Below the pieces are notes generated by a model, which worked only from the letters and a program-made list of their open reading frames with translations, had not been told where the DNA came from and searched no databases. A stretch of DNA of 64,000 bases from the NCBI RefSeq assembly GCF_000829375.1, contig NZ_AP014624.1:4154001-4218000 (forward strand), written 5' to 3'. Position numbers and translations under genes: made by a program. Source of the DNA: Chryseobacterium sp. StRB126 (GTDB taxonomy: Bacteria; Bacteroidota; Bacteroidia; Flavobacteriales; Weeksellaceae). Positions 27,978-35,325 of the stretch are shown here, in pieces; position 1 is the first letter of the stretch, and the number at the start of each line of letters is the position of its first letter.

Positions 27978-28031
27978 AAAAACAGGAAGTTGGAAATGAT
28001 TAACTATTTTATTTTCCAACTTCCGTTTTTT
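27976..28031. terminator. Bidirectional terminator
   Basis: GGAAGTTGGAAA pairs with TTTTCCAACTTCC across a 20-base AT-rich loop, with A on the left and T on the right. It separates convergent genes, and its arms resemble the dispersed AGTTGGAAG-type repeat. Confidence 0.75.
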
Positions 28032-28039
28032 ATTCAATT

Positions 28040-28618
28040 TTATTTTAGTTTTCCTCCTAATGATTTCACTTTCTCCAACCACTTTTTCCGCTGTTCTTCA
28101 TTAGAAGTACGGATAATGCCCAGGTAGGTTACCTTCACCGGTTTTACTCCACAAAACTCCAGTGTTGATATCTTAAGCTGATTAACGCTTGGTCTTCCGT
28201 ACATCAGGCGGTAATACCAACCCGGTTGATCTATTGTGGTGATAATATGAGCTGTTTTTCCTTTTAAAAGCTTATCCCACCACAAAGAATTCTCTCTGTA
28301 TTTATAGGCGAATCCAGGAAGAAAAAGCCGGTCTATAAAACCTTTCATCAAAGCTGGTAAACCTCCCCACCAGACAGGATGTATCCAAACCAGATGATCT
28401 GCCCACAGAATGATCTCCCAGGCATTCAACAAATCCGGCTCCAACTCCATTCTTTTTTGATATCCGAACTGTAAATTGGGATTAAAGTTCAAGTCTGCTA
28501 TCGTAATTTCCTTTATTTCTGCTCCTGCTTCTTTGGCTCCGTTTTTATAGGCTTCTGCAACCCCGAAATTAAAAGATTCTTTATTCGGATGCCCATTGAT
28601 AATGGCTATTTTTTTCAT
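28040..28618 (-). CDS. NAD(P)H quinone reductase-like flavodoxin-fold protein
   Basis: The 192-residue protein begins with the flavodoxin-fold strand 'KIAIINGHPNKESFNFGVAE' and has 'HLVWIHPVWWGGLPALMKGFIDRLFLPGFAY', the hallmark of the KefF/MdaB/NQO-type family. It probably binds FMN or FAD and carries out two-electron reduction of quinones. Its ATG overlaps the TGA of the upstream gene (ATGA), so the two are translationally coupled. It has no signal peptide. Confidence 0.92.
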   Translation of the reverse strand: MKKIAIINGHPNKESFNFGVAEAYKNGAKEAGAEIKEITIADLNFNPNLQFGYQKRMELEPDLLNAWEIILWADHLVWIHPVWWGGLPALMKGFIDRLFLPGFAYKYRENSLWWDKLLKGKTAHIITTIDQPGWYYRLMYGRPSVNQLKISTLEFCGVKPVKVTYLGIIRTSNEEQRKKWLEKVKSLGGKLK

Positions 28619-29640
28619 TGCGGTATATTGATATTAATTGTTTCATAGGCATTAAGCTGAGCCAATAATGATAAAGGCTCATGCAACTGATGGCTGAAAT
28701 AAATATTGCTTTCATGAGGATTTCTCAACAGTTCTTCGGTGTGTAAAACAGCTGATAAAGCCGTTAATTCTGCCTGTCCTTTTGTACTCTGCAGACTCAG
28801 TTTCTTATCGCCGTTTTTATCCTGTACTACTACTTCAAAGACCGCCTGATCTCCATTTCCACTTGATCCGAAAATCATTTTCCTTTCTTTCAAAGACAAA
28901 ATATTAAAAATTTTGAGGTATTGAAAGCTCCCCAGCAGCCAGGTAATGAACTTAGAATTATAAGTCATTTTTACGCTCACATTGGGAATTCTTTCAACCT
29001 TATTCAGGATATACAGATCGGGAACATCAAAATTATAAGCATTTCTCTTTCCGATTCCGAAGGAAAAATCATAGGTCTCTGTATTTAAAAAATGTCGGAT
29101 AAGATTAGGTTGATCGTTTTTATAATCATGAAAGGGGACGGCTACATTTTCTGCCATAAAATGTGCAGAACTTTCTCCAGCCAAATCTTTAACAGAATAA
29201 TACACAAAGAGTTTTACTACCTCTGTGTCATTAGTATCTTTTGAAAGAACATTCACCAATCCGGGCACTATTCCACCCATCCATCCGGAACTGAAAACAA
29301 TTCGACTTTTAATGTCTGATCTTCTGGCAATATCGTAAGCTTTTACCAGATCCGGAGTAGGTTTTGTGATATCCAGATAGTCTATCTGATTGGCAATGGC
29401 AAATCTGAGTACTTGATCAGATTTATCATTCACAGAAAGAATAATAAAATTTATTTTTTTATCATTAATCACCTGAAAGGTACTGGGATCTGTAACATCA
29501 ATCTTTAGACTTTTATTTACATTTTCACCTTTACGTCCCCCAACAAAAATATTGAAATGAGGATTTCTCGTCTGTAAAATACGGGCAATTGTCTTGCCTA
29601 CTAATCCGTTTCCGCCGATAATTAGAATATTGTACTCCAT
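28615..29640 (-). CDS. Saccharopine dehydrogenase-like NAD(P)-binding protein
   Basis: The 341-residue protein starts with a Rossmann dinucleotide motif 'ILIIGGNGLVGKTIARIL' and then 'NIFVGGRKGENVNKSLKIDV', as in saccharopine-dehydrogenase-related oxidoreductases. The C-terminal part is unlike classical lysine-pathway enzymes, so the substrate is unknown. It is coupled by a four-base overlap to the quinone reductase-like gene. A good -7 box lies 13 bases upstream. Confidence 0.82.
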   Translation of the reverse strand: MEYNILIIGGNGLVGKTIARILQTRNPHFNIFVGGRKGENVNKSLKIDVTDPSTFQVINDKKINFIILSVNDKSDQVLRFAIANQIDYLDITKPTPDLVKAYDIARRSDIKSRIVFSSGWMGGIVPGLVNVLSKDTNDTEVVKLFVYYSVKDLAGESSAHFMAENVAVPFHDYKNDQPNLIRHFLNTETYDFSFGIGKRNAYNFDVPDLYILNKVERIPNVSVKMTYNSKFITWLLGSFQYLKIFNILSLKERKMIFGSSGNGDQAVFEVVVQDKNGDKKLSLQSTKGQAELTALSAVLHTEELLRNPHESNIYFSHQLHEPLSLLAQLNAYETININIPQ

Positions 29641-29652
29641 CTATTTTTTTGA

Positions 29653-29660
29653 CAAAATTA
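29653..29660 (-). promoter_or_regulatory. Bacteroidota -7 promoter box
   Basis: Read on the minus strand the bases are TAATTTTG, fitting TAnnTTTG, 13 bases before the start of the Rossmann-fold gene. Confidence 0.5.
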
Positions 29661-29693
29661 TAGAGCTGGAAGACCAATAAACAGGACAAATGT

Positions 29694-30260
29694 CTAAAAA
29701 GAAATCTCTTTCCTTATACGGCTTAAATGACGTTGGGTAATACCGAGGTAAGAAGCCAGATACTGTAGCGGAATTTTCTGAATATAATCCGGATAGTTTT
29801 TAAGAAGCGTGGCATAACGCTGGGTAGCATTATCTCTCTGAAGCTGAAAAAACCGATTTTCCAATTCAAGATATTCCTGTTCAGCAATCATCTTTAAAAA
29901 CTTCGTCCAGTTGTGATCATCCTGGATCAAGACATCCATTTTTTCCTTTTTCAAGATCAACAATTCTGAATCCGTAATTGCCTGCATATTTTCTTTACTA
30001 AGACATCCGGAAATAAATGATGAATAGGCAGCCATCATGGTATTGGGAAATCTGAAACAATAGGTCATATCTTTTCCGTCATCGGCAAGATAAAAGGAAC
30101 GAAAGATTCCCGATTTTATAAATGCCACTTCCCTGCATTTCTCACCTTCTTGTATGAAATACTCATTCTTACTGACTTTCCTGATTTCAAAAAGTTTTAA
30201 AAACTCTTCAATCTCATTTTCTGAAAACAGTTCAAAACTCCGAAAAAAATTATGTACCAT
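29694..30260 (-). CDS. Crp/Fnr-family transcriptional regulator
   Basis: The 188-residue protein has a cyclic-nucleotide-binding-like beta-barrel ('SKNEYFIQEGEKCREVAFIKSGIF') and a short C-terminal helix-turn-helix ('PLQYLASYLGITQRHLSRIRKE'). The arrangement matches the short Crp-like regulators of Bacteroidota. No Cys set for an Fe-S cluster is present, so an Fnr-type oxygen sensor is unlikely. It lies upstream of the reductase operon on the same strand and may regulate it. Confidence 0.92.
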   Translation of the reverse strand: MVHNFFRSFELFSENEIEEFLKLFEIRKVSKNEYFIQEGEKCREVAFIKSGIFRSFYLADDGKDMTYCFRFPNTMMAAYSSFISGCLSKENMQAITDSELLILKKEKMDVLIQDDHNWTKFLKMIAEQEYLELENRFFQLQRDNATQRYATLLKNYPDYIQKIPLQYLASYLGITQRHLSRIRKEISF

Positions 30261-30322
30261 TAATCTGGGTTTTCTTAATATGGCGAAAATAAATAAAACT
30301 TATTGAAAAACCAGGTTTGGGG

Positions 30323-30380
30323 TTAGGAAGTTGAGATTGGATGGCTGGAAGAGGAAAGCATGAAGCTGGAGGTTACTTTT
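30323..30380. repeat. Dispersed AGCTGGAAG repeat in a 526-base spacer
   Basis: This purine-rich run with GGCTGGAAGAGGAAAGC and GAAGCTGGAGGTTAC is a copy of the dispersed family. The spacer 30261-30786 also holds the two hairpins listed separately; otherwise it is AT-rich with no gene. Confidence 0.6.
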
Positions 30381-30512
30381 AGGGATATAATTACTAGTGG
30401 TTACTACAAAACAATTTATAAAATGATAAAAAAACGATATCTTATTATGTATGAACTTCATAGCTTCAAATCCTCATAAAAAAACATTCCTATTCCGAAC
30501 TCAATAAAAAAA

Positions 30513-30533
30513 ATCATCCCAGGATGGGATGAT
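30513..30533. terminator. Hairpin, probable terminator
   Basis: ATCATCCC pairs with GGGATGAT around a five-base centre, preceded by a run of A. On the minus strand that run becomes T, so it can end minus-strand transcription from the aminopeptidase side. Confidence 0.55.
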
Positions 30534-30670
30534 CTACCGTTTTGAATTACTAAGTTATTATATGAAGATATGAATGATGTTTTGTTGGTACAAAGATAGA
30601 TAGAGGAGTAATTCCCATCATCAGGAGAATCCCTAGAATTTTATCCGTGAAAATACGGTTGTATAAATAA

Positions 30671-30704
30671 AAAGCCCTGCAAGCGACAACTTACAGGACT
30701 TTTG
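30671..30704. terminator. Hairpin downstream of the aminopeptidase gene
   Basis: AAAGCCCTG and CAGGACTTT form an imperfect stem around a 16-base loop, with A on the left and T on the right. It lies 83 bases after the aminopeptidase stop. Confidence 0.6.
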
Positions 30705-30786
30705 CTGATCTAACAATTATTTTGTTTAGTAGTATAAATTTTAAAGTTCAATGTTTAAGATTCTTCAACATCTACTTTAGTTTTTA

Positions 30787-32565
30787 TTACAATGGGCTTA
30801 CCAGTTGTAAGAACCATTCTTTCACTTCTCCTTCCAAATAAGGAGCTATTTTTTCTTCACATGTTTTATGGTAATCATTCAGCCATGCAATTTCACTTTC
30901 TGAAAGAATTTCCTTTACCACGGTATCTTTAAAGAACGGGCAGAACGTTAATGTTTCAAATTCATAGAATGTTCCATGAATTGTTTTCTCTGCTTCTTTT
31001 ACAGCAATAAGGTTCTCATGACGAATTCCGTAATGTCCTTCAAGATAGTAACCAGGCTCGTTGGACAAGACCATTCCAGGAAGAAGATCCTGAGGGTTTA
31101 AGTCTTTTCTGATATTCTGCGGACCTTCGTGAACGTTCATAAAGCTTCCTACTCCATGTCCTGTTCCATGGTTGAAGTCTTTGCCTTCCATCCATAAGGG
31201 AAGTCTTGCAATGGCATCCAGGTGTACTCCTTTTGTTCCTTTAGGGAATTTTACCATTGATAAACGGATCAGTCCCTGCAATACCAATGTAGAATTTCTT
31301 TTGAACTCTTCAGAAGGGATTCCTAATGCAAAAGTTCTTGTAATGTCTGTAGTTCCTTCAAGATACTGACCTCCTGAATCTACAAGGATTGTCTCTTCAT
31401 TGGTAACTTCTTTACTTCCTTCTTTCTTCGCAGAATAGTGCATGATCGCTCCGTTGTCCTTATATCCTACGATGGAACCAAAACTTTCTCCCACAAAATT
31501 CTCCCCTTCAGCACGGAAGCCTCTCAGTTTTTCACCGATGGAATATTCATTCATCGCTTCTTTTCCTGCGTTATGGGTTAGCCAGTAAAGGAATTTTACC
31601 ATAGCCACACCGTCTCTTACCATTACGGTTCTGAAACCTTCTAACTCAGTTTCATTTTTCTGAGCTTTCATAAGGTTACCCGGTACCGGAGCTTTGATAA
31701 ATTGATTGTCTGCCTTTAACGTTTCAAAAATCTGCTGGTTGCTGTTTGGAGAAACCAATATTTTTTCATTTTTGAATGCTTTCAGGTAGTTATAAAATTC
31801 TTCGTAAGGCATCATCTTTACAAAAGAATCGTCCATTTGTTTTCTTGCTTCTACTTCAAGTTTTTCTAATCCGGTGAATAGCACTGCATCATTTTTAGTG
31901 ATAACAATGTATCCTAAAAATACCGGATTGCTCTGTACATCGCTTCCTCTAAGATTGGAAGTCCATGCTACATCATCAAGACTTGAAATAATATGAACAG
32001 TAGCTTCCTGCTCTTCCATTTTCTGACGGATCGCAGAAAGTTTATCTGCTACAGATTTCCCAGCTCTTTCTACAGGATGTACAAAGATGGGATGAGCAGA
32101 TGGCGTTCCTCTTTCTTTCCAAACCTCCTTTAAAAGAGGAATATCAGCAAGGGTAATATTTTTTGAATTCAATTTTTGAGAAAGTAGTTCCCAATTGGCA
32201 TTAGAAGCGGCTAAAGCATTTACAGCCACTTTACCTCCAGCTGGAATTTCAGAAACAATCCAATCAATATAATTAGGAGTTCCTTCTATTCCGTCTTTGA
32301 AAAGGTCGATTCCTGAACCGTCCAATTCAATAGCAGCTTGTGTAAAGTATCTTCCGTCTGTCCAAAGACCTGCTTTGTCTTGAGTTACTACCACAAAACC
32401 GGCAGAACCTAAAAATCCTGACAGCCATGCTCTTTCCTGCCATTCTTCAGGAAGGTACTCACTCATGTGCGGATCTGCAGAATATACTATAAATGCATCA
32501 ACATTATTTTTCTGCATTTCTTCACGAAGCGCAGCAACTTTTTCCTTTGAAGTCATTCTTTTCAT
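30787..32565 (-). CDS. Aminopeptidase P family metallopeptidase (M24B)
   Basis: The 592-residue protein has the long three-domain form of Xaa-Pro aminopeptidase. Two creatinase-like N-terminal domains are followed by the pita-bread catalytic domain with the metal-binding motifs: 'DSGGQYLEGTTDITRTF', 'NHGTGHGVGSFMNVHEGP' and 'EPGYYLEGHYGIRHENL'. These supply the two Asp, one His and two Glu that bind two metal ions. It removes N-terminal residues ahead of proline. No signal peptide is present, so it is cytoplasmic. It is a stand-alone gene. Confidence 0.95.
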   Translation of the reverse strand: MKRMTSKEKVAALREEMQKNNVDAFIVYSADPHMSEYLPEEWQERAWLSGFLGSAGFVVVTQDKAGLWTDGRYFTQAAIELDGSGIDLFKDGIEGTPNYIDWIVSEIPAGGKVAVNALAASNANWELLSQKLNSKNITLADIPLLKEVWKERGTPSAHPIFVHPVERAGKSVADKLSAIRQKMEEQEATVHIISSLDDVAWTSNLRGSDVQSNPVFLGYIVITKNDAVLFTGLEKLEVEARKQMDDSFVKMMPYEEFYNYLKAFKNEKILVSPNSNQQIFETLKADNQFIKAPVPGNLMKAQKNETELEGFRTVMVRDGVAMVKFLYWLTHNAGKEAMNEYSIGEKLRGFRAEGENFVGESFGSIVGYKDNGAIMHYSAKKEGSKEVTNEETILVDSGGQYLEGTTDITRTFALGIPSEEFKRNSTLVLQGLIRLSMVKFPKGTKGVHLDAIARLPLWMEGKDFNHGTGHGVGSFMNVHEGPQNIRKDLNPQDLLPGMVLSNEPGYYLEGHYGIRHENLIAVKEAEKTIHGTFYEFETLTFCPFFKDTVVKEILSESEIAWLNDYHKTCEEKIAPYLEGEVKEWFLQLVSPL

Positions 32566-33078
32566 TTTTAAACACCGAAAGTTACGAAAAATTTAAAGTC
32601 AGAGGATCAAATAAAGCCCCTATTTTCCCTATAATATGTTATTTTTTTGTGAATTTTGATTAAGAGCACAAAGAACATCTTTTGATGGCCCCGAATGCAC
32701 GAATGATTTTATGAATAAAGTAGTGGCTCATAGTATACGGTTCTTTCTTTTAAAGGTTTAAATAACTTTATAGATTAAGCAGAAACATCTGTGTAAACCT
32801 GTGTAATCTGTGGGAGTAAATATAGATTCCATGCTACACTGTGGTTTACTCTGAATGACAAAAAGAAATGGATATTTTCACTTGATCTATGAACTTATAA
32901 ATTTTATCACAGATAAAATCCTTGAGTCTTTGTGTTTTTCCAAATTTCCATATAGCTGATGTAGAGATTACTGCGTTTCATTTGTTTTTTTCATTCAAAA
33001 AAGTAAAATTCACATCATAAAATATATTTTTGTATTAAAATAATAATCTTTTGGAAAGATTATTGCTACATTACACCT
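32566..33078. other. Repeat-rich intergenic spacer
   Basis: There is no gene here. Near 32783-32815 a stretch with GTGTAAACCTGTGTAATCTGTGGG is a remnant of the 'CGCAGATTTTGCAGATTAC'-type repeat. Near 32855 CTCTGAATGACAAAAAG resembles the end of the 160-base element at 43239. TATTTTTG at 33025-33032 fits the -7 box for the gene at 33079. Confidence 0.5.
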
Positions 33079-33516
33079 ATGAAACAGCAGAACTATAATA
33101 ACCACAGAAAATTTTATCCACCGCATCATTTTATTTATCTCCCTTTATTAATTGTACTGGAGATTTTAGGAATCTATAAAATCTGGGATGATCCCGGGAA
33201 CCAGCTGGTCTGGATCTTATTTTCAATTGTGATTTTTCTGCTTTTTTATCTGGCGTTTATGACCAGACAGCATTATGCATTGGGACTTCAGAACCGTATG
33301 GTCGTCCTTGAATTTAGACAGCGGTATTTTGAGATTTTTAACAGAAGATCTGATGAAACCGTTGAAAAATTAAGGTTTGACCAGATTGCAGCTCTGAGAT
33401 TTACATATGACGAAGAATTTAAGGAGCTTTTGTACAAAGCACTTCATGAGAATATTTCAGGAGATGAGATCAAAAGATCCATCAAAAACTGGAAGGCTGA
33501 CAAGCTCCGAATTTAA
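33079..33516 (+). CDS. DUF6526-like small membrane protein
   Basis: The 145-residue protein starts 'MKQQNYNNHRKFYPPHHFIYLPL', and has two membrane segments (about 17-32 and 43-60) followed by a charged cytoplasmic tail. The pattern is what I recall of the DUF6526 family of Bacteroidota; the function is unknown. A small lipoprotein-like gene starts 23 bases downstream. Confidence 0.78.
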   Translation: MKQQNYNNHRKFYPPHHFIYLPLLIVLEILGIYKIWDDPGNQLVWILFSIVIFLLFYLAFMTRQHYALGLQNRMVVLEFRQRYFEIFNRRSDETVEKLRFDQIAALRFTYDEEFKELLYKALHENISGDEIKRSIKNWKADKLRI

Positions 33517-33539
33517 CAGACACCGAAAAATCTACACTT

Positions 33540-33707
33540 ATGAAAAAATTGAGCTTTTACAGTATAATGATTTTAAGTGTATTGACACTCACAAATTGTA
33601 GCGCAGTAGAAACAATCTTTAAGGCCGGAATGTGGTGGGGAATCATTTTGGTATGTGTAATCGTAGTGATTCTTTTCCTGATTTTTTCGAAGGGTAAAAA
33701 CTCCTAA
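33540..33707 (+). CDS. Short lipoprotein-like membrane peptide (55 residues)
   Basis: The frame ATG 33540 to TAA 33707 encodes 'MKKLSFYSIMILSVLTLTNC', a lipoprotein signal with Cys20, then 'SAVETIFKAG' and a second hydrophobic helix ('WWGIILVCVIVVILFLIF') with a basic end. Short proteins of this design are widespread in Bacteroidota. The start overlaps nothing and lies 23 bases after the DUF6526-like gene. Function unknown. Confidence 0.72.
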   Translation: MKKLSFYSIMILSVLTLTNCSAVETIFKAGMWWGIILVCVIVVILFLIFSKGKNS

Positions 33708-33716
33708 CCATTTCCT

Positions 33717-33899
33717 ATGGAGAAGAATACAGACTTGGATATTATTTCTCACCTTAAGCCATCAAAGATTGTTAAAATCATGAAGGATCCGGAAGCTTCT
33801 GCAAAGGCGGTACATCTTATTTATACCACCGATGCAGAAACCGACGGAATCACGCACAGAAAAAGGTAAAAAGTATTGCTATATAAGGATAGAAGAGGG
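33717..33899 (+). pseudogene. DNA topoisomerase IB remnant, N-terminal part only
   Basis: ATG 33717 opens a 50-codon frame ending at TAA 33867-33869. It contains 'AVHLIYTTDAETDGITHRKR', which looks like the start of poxvirus-type bacterial topoisomerase IB (the VSD-x-PGITR region). In the +1 frame after the shift the text continues 'GKKYCYI', matching the next family motif (GKGFxY). No further topoisomerase sequence follows; a dispersed repeat begins at once. So the gene has been truncated and frameshifted. A normal protein is about 350 residues. Confidence 0.65.
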
Positions 33900-34062
33900 A
33901 AGCTGGAAGAGAGAGGCAGGAAGTTACTATCGGAGCTACAATTTCTGACGTTGCCGTAAAATCTGATGAAGCAGTCTTTAAAGGAATAATACATTACAGG
34001 ATTGTAAGTGTTTTTTTTGACCTCAACTCACTTCCCTCTCCCGGCTCCAGGCTTCCTTACTT
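33889..34062. repeat. Paired AGCTGGAAG repeats in inverted orientation
   Basis: A purine-rich run at 33889-33930 (GGGAAGCTGGAAGAGAG) is answered by a pyrimidine-rich run at 34021-34062 (CTTCCCTCTCCCGGCTCCAGG). Together they look like a short element with loosely inverted ends next to the topoisomerase remnant. The rest of the spacer to 34286 is AT-rich; another copy lies at 34258-34290. Confidence 0.5.
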
Positions 34063-34257
34063 ACTAAAAACAGAAATTTCTTATCCCGAACTCAGGTTAA
34101 ATATATATGAGATTCTTCCTTCATCAGAAATCGAAGATTCGACGTAGTCAATGACGGAAGAAAATGAGTAAATAATAGACACCCAATAAGATTGGATATA
34201 TGTATATTATTCAAAAATATAAATCGATTAAAGAACCAACAATTGATTTTTGAGGCT

Positions 34258-34290
34258 TCAAGAACTTCCAACTTCCAGCTTCAGTCCTAC
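34258..34290. repeat. Dispersed CTTCCAGC repeat at the 3' end of the AraC gene
   Basis: The run GAACTTCCAACTTCCAGCTTC touches the last codons of the minus-strand AraC gene, and so may have supplied its stop region. Confidence 0.45.
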
Positions 34291-35174
34291 CCGGTCACTC
34301 TATTGCTCAAAAACTGCGTTCTGTATTCTTTAGGAGTAACTCCGGCAATTTTTTTGAAAAGTTGGGTAAAATGGGATGCAGTATGAAAATTCAATTCATA
34401 AGCGATCTCCGCAATATCTTTACTTGAATGCAATAGCGCTTTACTGTAATTGATATCGATCTCATTGATCCATTGTTTTGGAGATTTTTGAGTGACACTT
34501 TTCACACATTTATTCAGATAACTTTCTGTTACAGATAATTTATCGGCAAAGAATGCCACCCGCTTTTCTACTACATGATATTTAAATAATAGATCCCGGA
34601 ACTGAAGGGATAGTTCCATGGGGCGTGTAGCAGATTTATGATGGGTATCTGAATCTGTACTCAATATTTTGATGAGGATAAGGTGAAGCATAGTGACTAC
34701 AACATCATTTATATTCAGATTATTCAGCCATAATTCCTGTTCCATAATGGGAAGAAGTTGGGTAATGGTTCCGTAAGTCAGGCTATCCAGATTCAGGAAA
34801 GGCGTCATAAAGAAAATACTGCTCTTATGTTTGGGCAATTCCTGTTCGGAAAGGATGTTATTCTCATAAGCCAGGAAAAAGCCTTCAACATCATCGGAAA
34901 GTTCTACTGTAGCGGTAATAGTTCCCTGTTTGATAAAGATGACGCCACCTTTTTCAGCATGATATTCTTTATTTTCAAGATACTGCTTGATGTGTCCGTT
35001 AGTAACGAAAATGATAAAGTTAAACGTAGTGCGGTATGGAATCACCGGCATCAAAATACCTTTGAGGTAATTCTCTATCCGGTAAAGCTGTATATCCGCA
35101 TTATTGGCTAATATTTTCTCCGTGATATTCGGCAGAAAAAGTTTTTTGTACTGAAAATTGGATAATACTTCCAT
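34287..35174 (-). CDS. AraC-family regulator beside the urea locus
   Basis: The 295-residue protein has an N-terminal cupin-like sensor ('GGVIFIKQGTITATVELSDD') and a C-terminal AraC domain. Its two helix-turn-helix units are 'RVAFFADKLSVTESYLNKCV' and 'DIAEIAYELNFHTASHFTQL', followed by 'GVTPKEYR'. It lies 147 bases downstream of the receptor gene on the same strand. Its position suggests, but does not prove, a role in controlling the urease or nickel genes. Confidence 0.93.
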   Translation of the reverse strand: MEVLSNFQYKKLFLPNITEKILANNADIQLYRIENYLKGILMPVIPYRTTFNFIIFVTNGHIKQYLENKEYHAEKGGVIFIKQGTITATVELSDDVEGFFLAYENNILSEQELPKHKSSIFFMTPFLNLDSLTYGTITQLLPIMEQELWLNNLNINDVVVTMLHLILIKILSTDSDTHHKSATRPMELSLQFRDLLFKYHVVEKRVAFFADKLSVTESYLNKCVKSVTQKSPKQWINEIDINYSKALLHSSKDIAEIAYELNFHTASHFTQLFKKIAGVTPKEYRTQFLSNRVTG

Positions 35175-35274
35175 ATCCGATATTATGATTAATTAAAATT
35201 AGACAAAATTTGTAAGGAAGAAATCAAAGAATTTGAAAATTTGAGAATGAGTTCATTTGAAAATGACTTTATGC

Positions 35275-35325
35275 TCCAACTCTAAAACTCTCAAATTCTC
35301 CGACTCTAAAGCCTTCTCACTCTAA
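35275..35325. repeat. Degenerate CTCTAAAACTCTC repeat
   Basis: The run with CTCTAAAACTCTCAAATTCTCC matches similar runs at 37709-37755 and 48536-48595. This copy lies at the 3' end of the receptor gene. Confidence 0.5.
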
